A stretch of DNA of 64,000 nucleotides from Acidobacteriota bacterium (lineage in GTDB: Bacteria > Acidobacteriota > Vicinamibacteria > Marinacidobacterales > Marinacidobacteraceae): positions 62,001-126,000 of the forward strand of contig JAJEFG010000058.1 in the NCBI GenBank assembly GCA_022820545.1, written 5' to 3'. The notes beneath the pieces are model-generated. The model was given only the letters and a program-made list of their open reading frames with translations, did no database searches and had not been told where the DNA came from. Every line of letters begins with the position of its first letter. Position 1 is the stretch's first letter. The translations under genes and the position numbers were made by a program. This document shows positions 14,335-31,000 of this stretch, piece after piece.

Positions 14335-14880
14335 ATGTCCAGCGAAGTAGCCCGCCACTACGCGCGCGTCCTCCTGGACACGGTGGTCGCCGCCGGCGAC
14401 GATGAGAAGCTGGAGTCGTTGGCAGGAGGTCTCGACGAGTTCGCGGTGTCGCTCGAGAGTTCCCCCGAGTTCCTCAAGACGTTGACCTCGCCGGCGATCG
14501 CACGGGGGCGGCGCGCGGCGGCGGCGAAGGCCGTCGCCGACCGGATCCTGCCGGACTCCGGTCTCGGCAGGTTCGTCTCGGTCATGGTGGCCCGCGAGCG
14601 GTCCGGACACCTGGTGGAGACGGCGGCAGCGTTTCGGGCGGCGCTGGACGAGCATCGGGGGATCGTTGAAGCGGAGGTGCTGTCCGCGCGCCCACTGGAT
14701 GAGCGCGACCGGGAGAGCCTCCGGGCGGCAATGGCGTCCGCCTTTTCCGGCACTCCCAGGCTGCGCTTCCGGGAGGACCCGGAGCTGCTCGGCGGATTCG
14801 TCATCCGCATCGGGAACCGCATCTACGACGCGAGCGTCAGCCGCCAGCTTTCCCGGTTCGAGGAGAAATACGGAGCCTGA
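14335..14880 (+). CDS. atpH: F0F1 ATP synthase subunit delta
   Basis: MSSEVARHYARVLLDTVVAAGDDEKLESL...DPELLGGFVIRIGNRIYDASVSRQLSRFEEK. Confidence 0.93.
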   Translation: MSSEVARHYARVLLDTVVAAGDDEKLESLAGGLDEFAVSLESSPEFLKTLTSPAIARGRRAAAAKAVADRILPDSGLGRFVSVMVARERSGHLVETAAAFRAALDEHRGIVEAEVLSARPLDERDRESLRAAMASAFSGTPRLRFREDPELLGGFVIRIGNRIYDASVSRQLSRFEEKYGA

Positions 14881-14923
14881 TTCGCTATAAACGCACTGGA
14901 ATCAACGAGTTACAGGAAGACCC

Positions 14924-16483
<1,560 letters not shown>

Positions 16484-16502
16484 GACCCACCAATAGCGTC
16501 CG

Positions 16503-18831
<2,329 letters not shown>

Positions 18832-18845
18832 GGGATCCGGCGAAA

Positions 18846-19271
18846 GTGAGCGCTCCTTCGCGCCTGCGCCTCGAGGTCATCACCCCCGGCGGGGTGGTGT
18901 TCCGCGACGATGTGGACTACGTGGAGGCGCCGGCGGTCTTCGGTTACGTCGGCATCCTGCCCGGGCACGCCCCGCTCCTCTACCAGATCCGCAGCGGCCA
19001 GCTTCAGTACCGCCAGGGCGAAGAGGAGCACTTCCTGGCCGTGCACTGGGGGTTCCTCGAGGTCCTGGACGACACCGTGACGGTGCTCGCCGAAACCGCG
19101 GAGCGTCCCCAGGACATCGACCTGGAGCGGGCCGAGAGCGCGCTGAACCGGGCGAAGGCCCGTCTCGAGGAGTTCGGCGCCGCCTACGACGTCGAACAGG
19201 CGCAACAGGCGGTGGCGCGCGCCGAGGCCCGCCTCCGGGCGGCAGAGGCAGAAGCAGGCACACAGTCGTAG
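18846..19271 (+). CDS. atpC: F0F1 ATP synthase subunit epsilon (GTG start)
   Basis: RLEVITPGGVVFRDDVDYVEAPAVFGYVGILPGHAPLLYQIRSGQL; immediately after atpD. Confidence 0.95.
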   Translation: MSAPSRLRLEVITPGGVVFRDDVDYVEAPAVFGYVGILPGHAPLLYQIRSGQLQYRQGEEEHFLAVHWGFLEVLDDTVTVLAETAERPQDIDLERAESALNRAKARLEEFGAAYDVEQAQQAVARAEARLRAAEAEAGTQS

Positions 19272-19272
19272 A

Positions 19273-19803
19273 ATGCGCCGGATGCGCATTCGGGCTTCGC
19301 GCGGGCTCCTTGTCGCGCCTGCGCTCGTCGTGGCCGGTTCGGTGTTGCCAGTGGCGTTTGCCGGGGATGGGTCCGAGCGGGTCGAGCCTCGAACCGTCGC
19401 ACGGGTGGAAGTGGTCGGCGAGGTCTCCGAATCGGGATCGGCCGCGGCGGAACCGAAGCTGACGCTGCGGGCGCCCCGGCAGTTGTTCCTCCGTCCCCGA
19501 ATGCCGGGCGAGATGCGCCGGCCGTCCCTCGATGTCGAGGTCAGCGCCCGTCTCGAAGATCTGGACACCGCCGAGAACCTCGAGGACTACTACTGCCTGG
19601 AAGAGGTCTGGGACTGGGACGACGACACCGAATCCGTGTACGAACCCGACTGCGACCCCTACGAAGAGGGCTCCGAAATCGAGACCTTCTTCTTCGGCAG
19701 TCACCGCTTCTCGCTGCCGGGCACCTACCGCGTCTGGCTCCGGCTCCAGCGAAGCGGCGAAACCGTGATCGCGGGCAATGTAGTAGTCCGCATCCGTAAC
19801 TGA
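19273..19803 (+). CDS. Putative secreted acidic protein of unknown function
   Basis: 176 aa with signal-peptide-like N-terminus and acidic, aromatic-rich middle (YYCLEEVWDWDDDTESVYEPDCDPYEEGSE); one nucleotide after atpC. Confidence 0.6.
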   Translation: MRRMRIRASRGLLVAPALVVAGSVLPVAFAGDGSERVEPRTVARVEVVGEVSESGSAAAEPKLTLRAPRQLFLRPRMPGEMRRPSLDVEVSARLEDLDTAENLEDYYCLEEVWDWDDDTESVYEPDCDPYEEGSEIETFFFGSHRFSLPGTYRVWLRLQRSGETVIAGNVVVRIRN

Positions 19804-19841
19804 ACCACTCGATCCCGCCCTTCCCGCCAAGGACGTTCAGC

Positions 19842-20312
19842 ATGAAGACACTCGCATCCCTGTTCCTGGTGTTCGGCATTGCCGTTGCCCCGATGCACGC
19901 TCACGCGGCGGCGGTTCGGGCCACCGGAGCCGCGCCCTCCCTGCTCGAAGTGGCCGAAATCGCCGCGGCGAGCGGCGTCTATCGCGCCCAGAACACCGCC
20001 GGAATCGCCACCGGGCGGATCCGGGAGGACGACAACAAGCGCAGTGCGATCGCATTCGCCCTGAGCGGCGTGCTGGCCTTCACCGGCGCGGCGCTCTGGC
20101 GCAACCTGACTTGCCGCGATGGAGGTGACGCGCGGCACTTCGGCGAAGGACTCAAGACGCAGACCGAGTGCTACGAAGAGGACGGTTCGCGAAAGGGTTG
20201 GAGCACTCCCACCAAGGCCCTGTTCGGCGCCGGCGTCGGCCTTGAGCTCGTGTCTCTCTTCTATCTGGTGCGCCATCTCCGCGAAGACGACCCGCAGCCC
20301 TCGTCACCCTAG
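19842..20312 (+). CDS. Unknown secreted/membrane protein, paralog A of a tandem pair
   Basis: 156 aa, signal peptide; shares SLLEvAEIAAASGxYRAQNT...TGRIR...KRSAxAFAxSGVxAFxGAALWR...TPTKxLxGAGVxLELVSLxYLxxHL with the next ORF. Confidence 0.75.
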   Translation: MKTLASLFLVFGIAVAPMHAHAAAVRATGAAPSLLEVAEIAAASGVYRAQNTAGIATGRIREDDNKRSAIAFALSGVLAFTGAALWRNLTCRDGGDARHFGEGLKTQTECYEEDGSRKGWSTPTKALFGAGVGLELVSLFYLVRHLREDDPQPSSP

Positions 20313-20320
20313 CCGCTGCC

Positions 20321-20791
20321 ATGAAGAAGGCCCTCACCATCGCCGTCTGCTGCGGGCTCGTAACGGCACCCCTCCACGCGGGAGCCCTCCCGGTGGCCGG
20401 GGCCCGGAGCGGGACACCGCCCTCGCTTCTCGAAGCTGCCGAGATCGCCGCGGCGAGCGGTGCCTATCGCGCCCAGAACACCTCGACGATCACCACCGGC
20501 CGCATCCGGCCGGGCGACAAGAAGCGGAGCGCGCTGGCGTTTGCGATCAGCGGGGTGGCGGCGTTCGCGGGCGCCGCGCTGTGGCGCTGGCTGCCCTGCC
20601 GGAACGTAAGCACCACTTTCAGCAAGAACGCCACGGAGAACACGAAGTACGTAAAGTGCTATGACGCCGACGGCCAGCGGAAGGGACTCGAAACCCCCAC
20701 CAAGTTGCTCCTCGGGGCGGGGGTCACGCTGGAACTCGTCTCGCTCGGATACCTCATCGCCCATCTGGCGTCGGACGGGGACGATCCTTAG
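20321..20791 (+). CDS. Unknown secreted/membrane protein, paralog B of a tandem pair
   Basis: 156 aa, clear homolog of 19842..20312, 8 nt downstream. Confidence 0.75.
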   Translation: MKKALTIAVCCGLVTAPLHAGALPVAGARSGTPPSLLEAAEIAAASGAYRAQNTSTITTGRIRPGDKKRSALAFAISGVAAFAGAALWRWLPCRNVSTTFSKNATENTKYVKCYDADGQRKGLETPTKLLLGAGVTLELVSLGYLIAHLASDGDDP

Positions 20792-20833
20792 TTCGGGACC
20801 CGCCGCGTCCTGGGACATCCCCCCAGGACGGAG

Positions 20834-22389
20834 TTACCGTCGCGCGCCGGCCGCCCTGCGCTCCCGGTAGTCGTCGAGCCCGCGCAGCGGCGGGATGTGG
20901 TGTGGCATGAGGGGATAGTCCGTTTCCACGAAGGGCGCGGGATCGGTCGGTAGAAGAGCGTTCAACCGCGCCCTGTCCGCGGCGTACCGGGAATCGCTGG
21001 CGAGGTTGTTCCACTCTTCCGGGTCCGCGTCGAGGTCGTACAGCTCCTCGCTCCCGTCGATGTAGCGGATGTAGTGGAAGCGTTCGTCCCGGATCGCGTA
21101 CTCGCCGAACTGGTAGGTGCTGATGACGGGGCGATCCCACGCCGCGTCCGGGTCACGCAGCAGCGGCGCCAGGCTCCGGCCGTCGAGCCCCTGCTTCTCG
21201 GATAGCCCGCCGAGCTCCACGAGGGTGGGATAGAGGTCGAGGAGCGAGACCGTCCTGCCGGAACGCGCCCCGGCAGGAGTGCCCCCCGGAAGGGCGGCGG
21301 TCCCCTCCGGCACCCGGAACATCAGGACCACGCGGGTGAGGTTGTCCCAGAGCGCGAACTTCCTCCAGTGTTCCTTTTCGCCGAGCTGCCACCCGTGGTC
21401 GGACCAGAGGACGACGACGGTGTTCTCCGCGTGGGGGCTGGCGTCGAGCGCGTCGAGGAGCCGGCCGACCATCGCGTCGGCGTAGGCGATCGAGGCGAGA
21501 TACCCCTGGACGCCCTCCCGCCACTGATCCGCGGCGAGGACGTGTTCGTGGTAGTTCCCGCCGCGGCGCGCGATCTCGACGGCGCGCTCGGGGACGTCGG
21601 CGAGGTCGCCTTCGAACAGCCGCGGGAGTTGCACCTCGGCGAGCGGAAACATCTCGAAGTACTTCCGGGGGACGTACCAGGGCAGGTGGGGGCGGTAGAT
21701 GCCGACCGCGAGGAAGAACGGCCGCTCGTGCTCCCGCTCGAGTTGTTCGATGGCCCAGGCCACCGACCGGTAGTCCCCCATCTCCTCGTCGGGAACGTCG
21801 AGGGGCGCCCAGTCGAAGGCGCCGTACATGTCCGGGAAGGCCGGCATGTTCACCGTGCCTTCCCCCTCGGGACGGGGCGACGACGGCATGTGCTGCTCGA
21901 GCGAGGGAAAGTAGTCGTCCCAGGACCCGGGGTCGGGCTGGTTGTTGTGGAAGATCTTTCCGGCGCCGCCCGCCCAGTACCCGTGGTCGCCGAAGTAGCG
22001 GGGGAGCGTCACCGCATCGGGAAGCACCTGCCGCCACCACTGGTAGTTGGAGTACATCCCCGAAGTGGTGGTGTGTTGTCCGGTCAGGAGCGCGGTCCGC
22101 GACGGGTTGCACGACGGCGACGGGGTGTAGGCGCGGGTGAAGAGCACTCCCTCGCCGGCCAGGCGCGAAAGGTTGGGCGTCCGCGCCTGGGGATGTCCGC
22201 CGAGCGGCTCGATCCAGTCGTTCAGGTCGTCGACCGAGATGAAGAGGATGTTGGGCCGGCGGGCCGGATCCACTCCGGGCGTCCGGTCCCCCGTGCAGCC
22301 CATGAGGAGCGGCAGGAAGAGCAGGGCGCCGCGGGAGCGCGAAAGGCGATCACGGTCCGCAGCCGGGACCCCGCTTCGCCGCCGGACAT

Positions 22390-22393
<4 letters not shown>
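20834..22393 (-). CDS. Type I sulfatase (formylglycine-dependent family), probable lipoprotein
   Basis: [37 protein letters not shown] (C-x-P-S-R FGly motif); lipobox-like LPLLMGC; GTG start overlapping the upstream stop. Confidence 0.9.
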
Positions 22394-24503
<2,110 letters not shown>

Positions 24504-24507
<4 letters not shown>

Positions 24508-25574
24508 GGGCCGGTGGAGTTCGTCCCGGCCGACGCCGGAGCGGTCCGCTCGCCGCCCCAGCGGATCGCGGCGGTGCCGATGGTCAGTCCGGCGCCCACC
24601 GAACTGAACAGCACCAGGTCGCCGGGCGCGAGCAGCGAGCGATCGAGCGCGTCGCGGAGCGCGGTGGGAATCGAGGCGGCGGTCGTGTTGCCGTACTTGT
24701 GGATCGTCTTCACCACGCGTTCCGGGGGAACCTGGAGCCGCCGCGCCACCGCGTCGATGATCCGGGCGTTCGCCTGGTGGCAGACCAGGAAAGAAACGTC
24801 GTCGCGCGAATAGCCGAGCTCGTCCAGCAGTTTCTCGGCGGCGTCGGCCGAGTTGCGCACGGCGAAGCGGAAGACCGCCTTGCCCTGCTGCTGCAGGTAG
24901 TGCTCCTTGCGCTCCACCGTTTCATGCGTGGGCGGGCGGATGCTGCCCCCGGCCGGCATCTTGAGCAGGTCGCACCCGGACCCGTCCACCTGATTGTTGA
25001 ATCCGAGGATGCCCTCACCGTCCTGGGCGGCTTCGAGCAGCACCGCCCCGCCGGCGTCCCCGAACAGGATGCAGGTGGCGCGGTCCTCGTAGTCGGTGAT
25101 GGAACTCATCACGTCGGCCCCGATCACCAGCGCCCGCTCCGCGGCGCCGCTGGCGACGAACTGCGTCCCCGCCGCGAGGGCGAAGTTGAAACCGCTGCAC
25201 GCCGCCGACAGGTCGAATCCCCAGGCGCGGCTGGCGCCGATCTGGTCCTGAACCAGGCACGCGGTGGCCGGGAAGCTCATGTCGGGGGTCACGGTGGCGA
25301 CCACGATGAGATCGATGTCGTCGGCCGTGATGCCCCGCCGCCGCAGCGCGTCCTGAGCCGCGCGGGACGCCAGGAAGGAACAACCGGTGCCCTTGTCCAC
25401 GATCCGGCGCTCGCTGATGCCGGTGCGCTCCCGGATCCACTCGTCGGACGTGTCCACCATCCGTTCCAGATCGTCGTTCGACAGCACCCGGTCCGGCAGG
25501 TAGGCCCCGACCGCCGTGATCGCGACGCGGCGGACGGCTTGCGGGGGCTCTTTCGGGGTAGGCAGTTGAATCAC
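24504..25574 (-). CDS. fabH: 3-oxoacyl-[acyl-carrier-protein] synthase III
   Basis: [16 protein letters not shown] (Cys), [16 protein letters not shown] (His), [12 protein letters not shown] (Asn); GTG start at 25574. Confidence 0.94.
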
Positions 25575-25706
25575 GAACTTCTCGCCCCCTTTGGGCGAAT
25601 TGGAGGGTTCTGGACCAGCAGCGGACCGTGGATGGTACGCCAACACGCGCCTCGACCGCGCGTCGCGCCACCGTCGCAACGGGCGCGCGGCGATAATCTG
25701 ACCCCG

Positions 25707-26423
25707 ATGTCACGCGGCGAACCAGCGAACCGTCCGGCGAAAGCGGCGGCGTTCTACGACCTCGACGGCACCCTGATCCGCACGAATCTCGTTCATGTGC
25801 TTGGGTATTACGCCCGGAACGACCAGGGGCTGCTGCGGAGTCTCAAGACCACCGCCTCGACGCTTGCCGGGATCCCGCTCTTCCTGGCGACCGATTTCTA
25901 CAGCCGCAAACTCTTCAACGATCTCTTCTTCAAGTGGTACCGGGGCCAGTCCTACGACCGGCTGCGCTCGCTCGCCGAGGATCTCTACCGGGACGTCATC
26001 CGTCCCGGCATCTTCCCCGGAACCCGGGCGCTCATCGAGCAGTCGCGCCGGAGCGGCCTGCGGCAGGTGGTCGTGACGGGGGCGCTCGAGGTGTCGGTCC
26101 GTCCCCTCCTCGACGACCTCGGCATCACCGAGTTCGTCGCGAATCGCCTGGAGTTCGCGGACGGCCGCGCCACCGGCCGATTGGCCCCGCCGGTGATGGC
26201 GAGCGCCAGCAAGGCGCTCTGGATCCGGGAATACGCGGAACGCGAGGGGCTCTCGTTGAACGACAGTTACGCCTACGCCGACAGCATGTCCGACCTCCCC
26301 ATGCTGAGCGTGGTCGGACATCCCACCGCGGCCAACCCGGACGTCCGCTTGCGGAGCACGGCCCGGCACCACGATTGGCCGGTCATCGATCTCAGCCAGC
26401 CAAACCTCACTCCCGCGCTCTAG
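25707..26423 (+). CDS. HAD-IB family phosphatase (SerB-like)
   Basis: AAFYDLDGTLIRTN (motif I), VVVTGALE, YADSMSDLPMLSVVGHPTAANPD. Confidence 0.88.
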   Translation: MSRGEPANRPAKAAAFYDLDGTLIRTNLVHVLGYYARNDQGLLRSLKTTASTLAGIPLFLATDFYSRKLFNDLFFKWYRGQSYDRLRSLAEDLYRDVIRPGIFPGTRALIEQSRRSGLRQVVVTGALEVSVRPLLDDLGITEFVANRLEFADGRATGRLAPPVMASASKALWIREYAEREGLSLNDSYAYADSMSDLPMLSVVGHPTAANPDVRLRSTARHHDWPVIDLSQPNLTPAL

Positions 26424-26450
26424 GAGCGACCCAGGAAGGACGCCCACCGC

Positions 26451-28049
26451 ATGACCCCCGCCCTGCGCCACAAGACCGACCCCGGCATCGTCTTCATCGA
26501 CAACGACTCGGCCGCCCGCGTCCTGCACTACGGGGAGGACTTTCTGGAGGAGCACCTGCCGGTGGGCACCCGGGTGGTCTATCCGCCGCCCCCGATCCGG
26601 GGCCTGCCGAACCCGCGCGGCGCCATCCGGCACGCGCTCAACCACCCCCTGGGCTGCGACCCGCTCTACGCGCAGCTCCGCCCGGGCATGCGGGTCACGA
26701 TCGCCCTCGACGACATCAGCCTGCCGCTGCCGCCGATGGCCACCCCCGACGTCCGCCAGACCGCGCTCGAGATCGTGCTGGAAATGCTGGGCGACCACGG
26801 CGTGGACGACGTCCACCTGGTCATCGCGAACTCGCTGCACCGGAAGATGACCGAGTCGGAAATGCGCCGGATGGTGGGGCCGGACATCCACAAGGCGTTC
26901 TTCCCCAACCGCTACTACAACCACGACGCCGAGGATCCGAACGGCATGGTCGCGCTGGGGAAGACCCGGCATCACGAACCGGTCCGGGTGAACCGGCGGG
27001 TGACGGAGAGCGACCTCATCATCTACCTGAACATCAACCTGGTGCCCATGGACGGGGGTCACAAGTCGGTGACGGTGGGGCTTTGCGACTACGAGAGCCT
27101 GCGGCCCCACCACGAGCCGCAGACCATCCGCGATTCCGACGGCTACATGGATCCCGCCAAGTCCGAACTGAGCCGCAAGGTGGACCGGATGGGAAAGATC
27201 GTGGATCGGCACCTGAACGTGTTTCACGTGGAGACCGTGCTCAACAACCGGATGTACTCCGACGCCCTCTCGTTCCTCGGGAAGGACGAGGACGAGTTCA
27301 GCGATCTCGACCGGCTGAAGCTCGCGGGAACGCGCTGGTCGCTGAGCCGCCTGCCCGCGCCGGCGAAGCGGCAGTTCCTGCACCGCATCCCGGGCGCCTT
27401 CGAACTGATCGGCTGCTATGCGGGACGCACGGAGCCCGTTCACGAGAAGACGCTGGAGCGTTCCTTCCAGCAGTACGCCGTTCCCGTGAAGGGACAGTGC
27501 GACATCCTGCTCTCCGGGATCCCCTACATCTCGCCCTACAACGTGAACTCGATCCTGAACCCCCTCCTCGTCCAGGTGATGGGTCCGGGCTACCTGTTCA
27601 ACCTCTACCGGGGCAAGCCCCTGATCAAGAAGGGCGGAACCCTGATCCTGGCCCATCCCTGTTACGACGACTTCGATCCCCTGTTCCACCCCAGCTACAT
27701 CGAGTTCTTCCACCGGCTGCTCCCGGAGACCCGGGATCCCTTCGTGCTGCGGACCAAGTACGAGGAGGAATTCGCGCACAACCCCTCCTACGTGCAGATG
27801 TACCGGGACGGAAACGCCTACCACGGCGCGCATCCGTTCTTCATGTGGTACTGGGGGGAAAACGGGCGCCAGCACGTGGGCCGGATCATCGTGGCCGGGG
27901 CGAAGAACCAGCACGTCCCCGAGATCCTCGGCTGGGAATCGGCGGAGACGGTGACCGAGGCGATCGCGATGGCGCGCAGCACCCACGGCCGCTCCGCGGA
28001 GATCACGATGCTCCACGTCCCGCCGATCATGATCCCCGAGGTGTCCTGA
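26451..28049 (+). CDS. LarA/DUF2088-like (lactate-racemase-domain) protein
   Basis: [60 protein letters not shown] correspond to LarA-family motifs. Confidence 0.7.
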   Translation: MTPALRHKTDPGIVFIDNDSAARVLHYGEDFLEEHLPVGTRVVYPPPPIRGLPNPRGAIRHALNHPLGCDPLYAQLRPGMRVTIALDDISLPLPPMATPDVRQTALEIVLEMLGDHGVDDVHLVIANSLHRKMTESEMRRMVGPDIHKAFFPNRYYNHDAEDPNGMVALGKTRHHEPVRVNRRVTESDLIIYLNINLVPMDGGHKSVTVGLCDYESLRPHHEPQTIRDSDGYMDPAKSELSRKVDRMGKIVDRHLNVFHVETVLNNRMYSDALSFLGKDEDEFSDLDRLKLAGTRWSLSRLPAPAKRQFLHRIPGAFELIGCYAGRTEPVHEKTLERSFQQYAVPVKGQCDILLSGIPYISPYNVNSILNPLLVQVMGPGYLFNLYRGKPLIKKGGTLILAHPCYDDFDPLFHPSYIEFFHRLLPETRDPFVLRTKYEEEFAHNPSYVQMYRDGNAYHGAHPFFMWYWGENGRQHVGRIIVAGAKNQHVPEILGWESAETVTEAIAMARSTHGRSAEITMLHVPPIMIPEVS

Positions 28050-28056
28050 CGCCGCC

Positions 28057-31000
28057 GTGTCCCCCGAGACTTCGCGCCCGCGGATTCATGTCGGCGAAGC
28101 CTTCGCCGGGCGGAGCATCCTCCTGCTCGGCGGGACCGGGTTCCTCGGGAAGGTCTGCCTCGGGATGCTGCTCGAGTTCTTCCCCGAGATCCGGCGCGTC
28201 TACCTGATGGTGCGGGCCGCCGGCGAGGCGGAGAGCCGGGTGCGGTTCGAGGACATCATGGCGAACTCCCCGGCGCTCTCGCCGCTGCGCGAGCGCCACG
28301 GGGCCGGATTCCGCGATTTCCTGGACGAGAAGATCGTCGTCCTCGGCGGGGACATCACGAGCGACAACCTCGGCTATACCGAAGCCCGCGCCGCCGAGAT
28401 CGCCGCCGATATCGACCTGGTTCTCAACTGTTCCGGCCGGGTGACCTTCAACCCGTCGCTCGAGGCGGCGCTCCAGACGAACGTCCACGGGACCCGGAAC
28501 ACCATCGCCTTCGCCCGGAGGATGAAGCGCCCCGCGCTCGTGCACATCAGCACCTGCTTCGTCGCGGGGATGCGGTCGGGAGAGGTTCGCGAGGACGAAC
28601 CGCTGATCGGCTACTTCCCGCGCCGCGACCGCGAGGACCAGGAGTTCTCGGTGGAGAAGGAGATCGAGGACTGCGAACGCCTCGCCGCCCGGGTGCGCGA
28701 CGAAGCCGAGGACAAGTCGCGGGCGGACGCCTTCCAGGAAGCGGCCCGCAAGCGGTTCGCCGAGGAAGGCCGCGACCCGGACGATGCGCGTTCGCTGTCA
28801 CTCGCCATCGCCCGCGAGCGGAAGGAGTGGATCCGCAGCCGGCTCCGCGACCTCGGCATCGAGAAGGCGCAGGGCTGGGGCTGGCCGAACATCTACACCT
28901 ACACGAAGAGCCTCGGGGATCAGCTCGTGGCGGGCGCGGAGGGCGTCGCGCGCTCGATCGTTCGCCCGGCGGTCGTGGAGAGCGCGCTCTCGTTCCCCCA
29001 CACCGGCTGGAACGAGGGCTTTACCACCAGCGCCCCACTCGTGCGGATGGCGCTCCGCGGTCAGAACCTCTTCCCGGTCGGCCCGGGGGTGGTCCTCGAC
29101 GTCGTGCCGGTGGACCTCGTGGCCTCGGCGACGCTCGCGGTCGCCGCCGAAACGATCGTGTCGGAGCCCCACCTCGTCTACCAGGTGTCCAGCGGGGACC
29201 GGAATCCGGCCCGGGTGGAGCGGCTCGTGGACATCGTCGGGATCTACAAGCGCCGGCACTTCCGCGACAAGCATGGCGGGGTGAAGCTCTGGAACGAGGC
29301 GCTCGCCCGGATGGAGGCGCAGGCGGTCCGCGCCGACCGCTTCGAAAAACACACCCTCAAGTGGATGCGTCAGTCGGCTTCCGCGCTGTCCGGCGTGCTC
29401 GAGCGGGCCGGTGACGAACCCATCGGTCCCCTGGTCGGGGTGGTCGAGGCGCTCCAGCGGAACGTGGAGTCGTTCGAGGACTTCGTCGTCCAGGGCGAGC
29501 GGCAGTACCACACGTTCCGGCCCTTCATCGCCGGCGAGGAGTTCATCTTCCGCGCCGACAACACCCACGACCTTTTCTCCCGGCTCGATGGAAACGACGG
29601 AAAGCTCTTCTTCAATCCCGAGGAAATCGACTGGTACGACTACTGGCTCCACGTCCACCTCCCGGGCCTCGAGCGGTGGGTGTTCCCGGCGCTCGAGGAC
29701 CAGGAGCGCGGCCAGCGCCGCGCGCAAAAGCGCGTCTACACCTACCGCACGATCAACGAGCTGTTCGAGGCCTGCACGAAGAACCACGCCGGGCGGGTCG
29801 CGATGCGGATCACCCGCGGCGGCCGGGAGGAGCGCTACACCTACGCCGATCTCCGGGAGTGCGTGCTCCGGGGGGCCGCGTTCCTGGCCGCCCGGGGGCT
29901 CGGGGCCGGCGATCACGTCGGGCTGATCGGAGAGAACTCGCCCGAGTGGGGCATGGCGTATTTCGCCATCCAGCGGATCGGGGCGACCGCCATTCCGCTC
30001 GAACGCGACCTGCGGCGGGAGGAGATCGTCCGGCTTCTCCGGCTCGGGGACGCCAGGGCGGTCCTGATGAGCGATGCGCTGTTCGAGCGCCATTCCGGGC
30101 TCGCCAGCGATAACGGCGCCGTACCGCCCGTTGCCGCCCATCCGTTCCGGGACGTGTTCGCGATGGATGAAGGGAAGGACGAGGAAGCGGCCCCCCCGAA
30201 ACCGGTCCGGACCAGCCCGGCGGCGCTGGCCTCCATCCTCTTCACCTCCGGAACCACCGGCACGCCCAAGGGGGTGATGCTGACGCACCGGAATTTCACC
30301 TCGCTGGTGGCCAAACTGCTGTCGGTCTATGACATCGACGAGAAGGACGGCGCCCTCAGCGTCCTCCCGCTCCACCATTCGTTCGAGTTCACCACCGGCT
30401 TCCTGCTGCCGCTCTCCCGGGGCGCCCAGATCGCCTATCTGGACGAAATCGGCCCGGAAGCCATCAACGACGAACTGCAGAAGGGACACACCACCTGCAT
30501 CGTGGGAGTGCCGGCCCTCTGGGACCTCCTGCGGCGGCGCATCCTGACCCCCTTCGCGGAGCGGTCGCAGCGGGCGGAGGACCTCGCCACCGCCCTGATC
30601 GACGCGGCGCACCTCCTTCGCGAGGACACCGGAGTCAACATCGGGCCCGCGGTCTTCCTTCCGGTGCACACCGCGCTGGGAGGCCGGATCCGCTATCTGA
30701 TCAGCGGCGCGTCCGCGCTTTCCGAGGCGACCTGGAAGGCCTTCCGCGGCCTCGGGTTCCATATCGCCCAGGGCTACGGGCTCACGGAGGCCGCCCCCGT
30801 GCTGACGGTGACCTCGCCGGACGGTCCCGTTCCCATCGGCAGCGTCGGCAAGGCGCTCCCCGGGATCGAGATCCGCATCGTGGACCCCGACGCTGCGGGG
30901 GTCGGCGAGGTCGCCGCGAAGGGCCCGAACGTCATGGCCGGGTACTACGGGAACGAGGAGGCGACGGCGGAGGCGCTGCGCGACGGCTGGCTCTACACGG

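Noticed and set aside
27220-27235. parS-like TGTTTCACGTGGAGAC
   Set aside because: Only 12 of 16 positions match, the right arm is lost, and it lies inside the LarA-like coding sequence (NVFHVET); likely chance.
25710-28016. 768-aa minus-strand ORF
   Set aside because: Antisense to the HAD and LarA-like genes.
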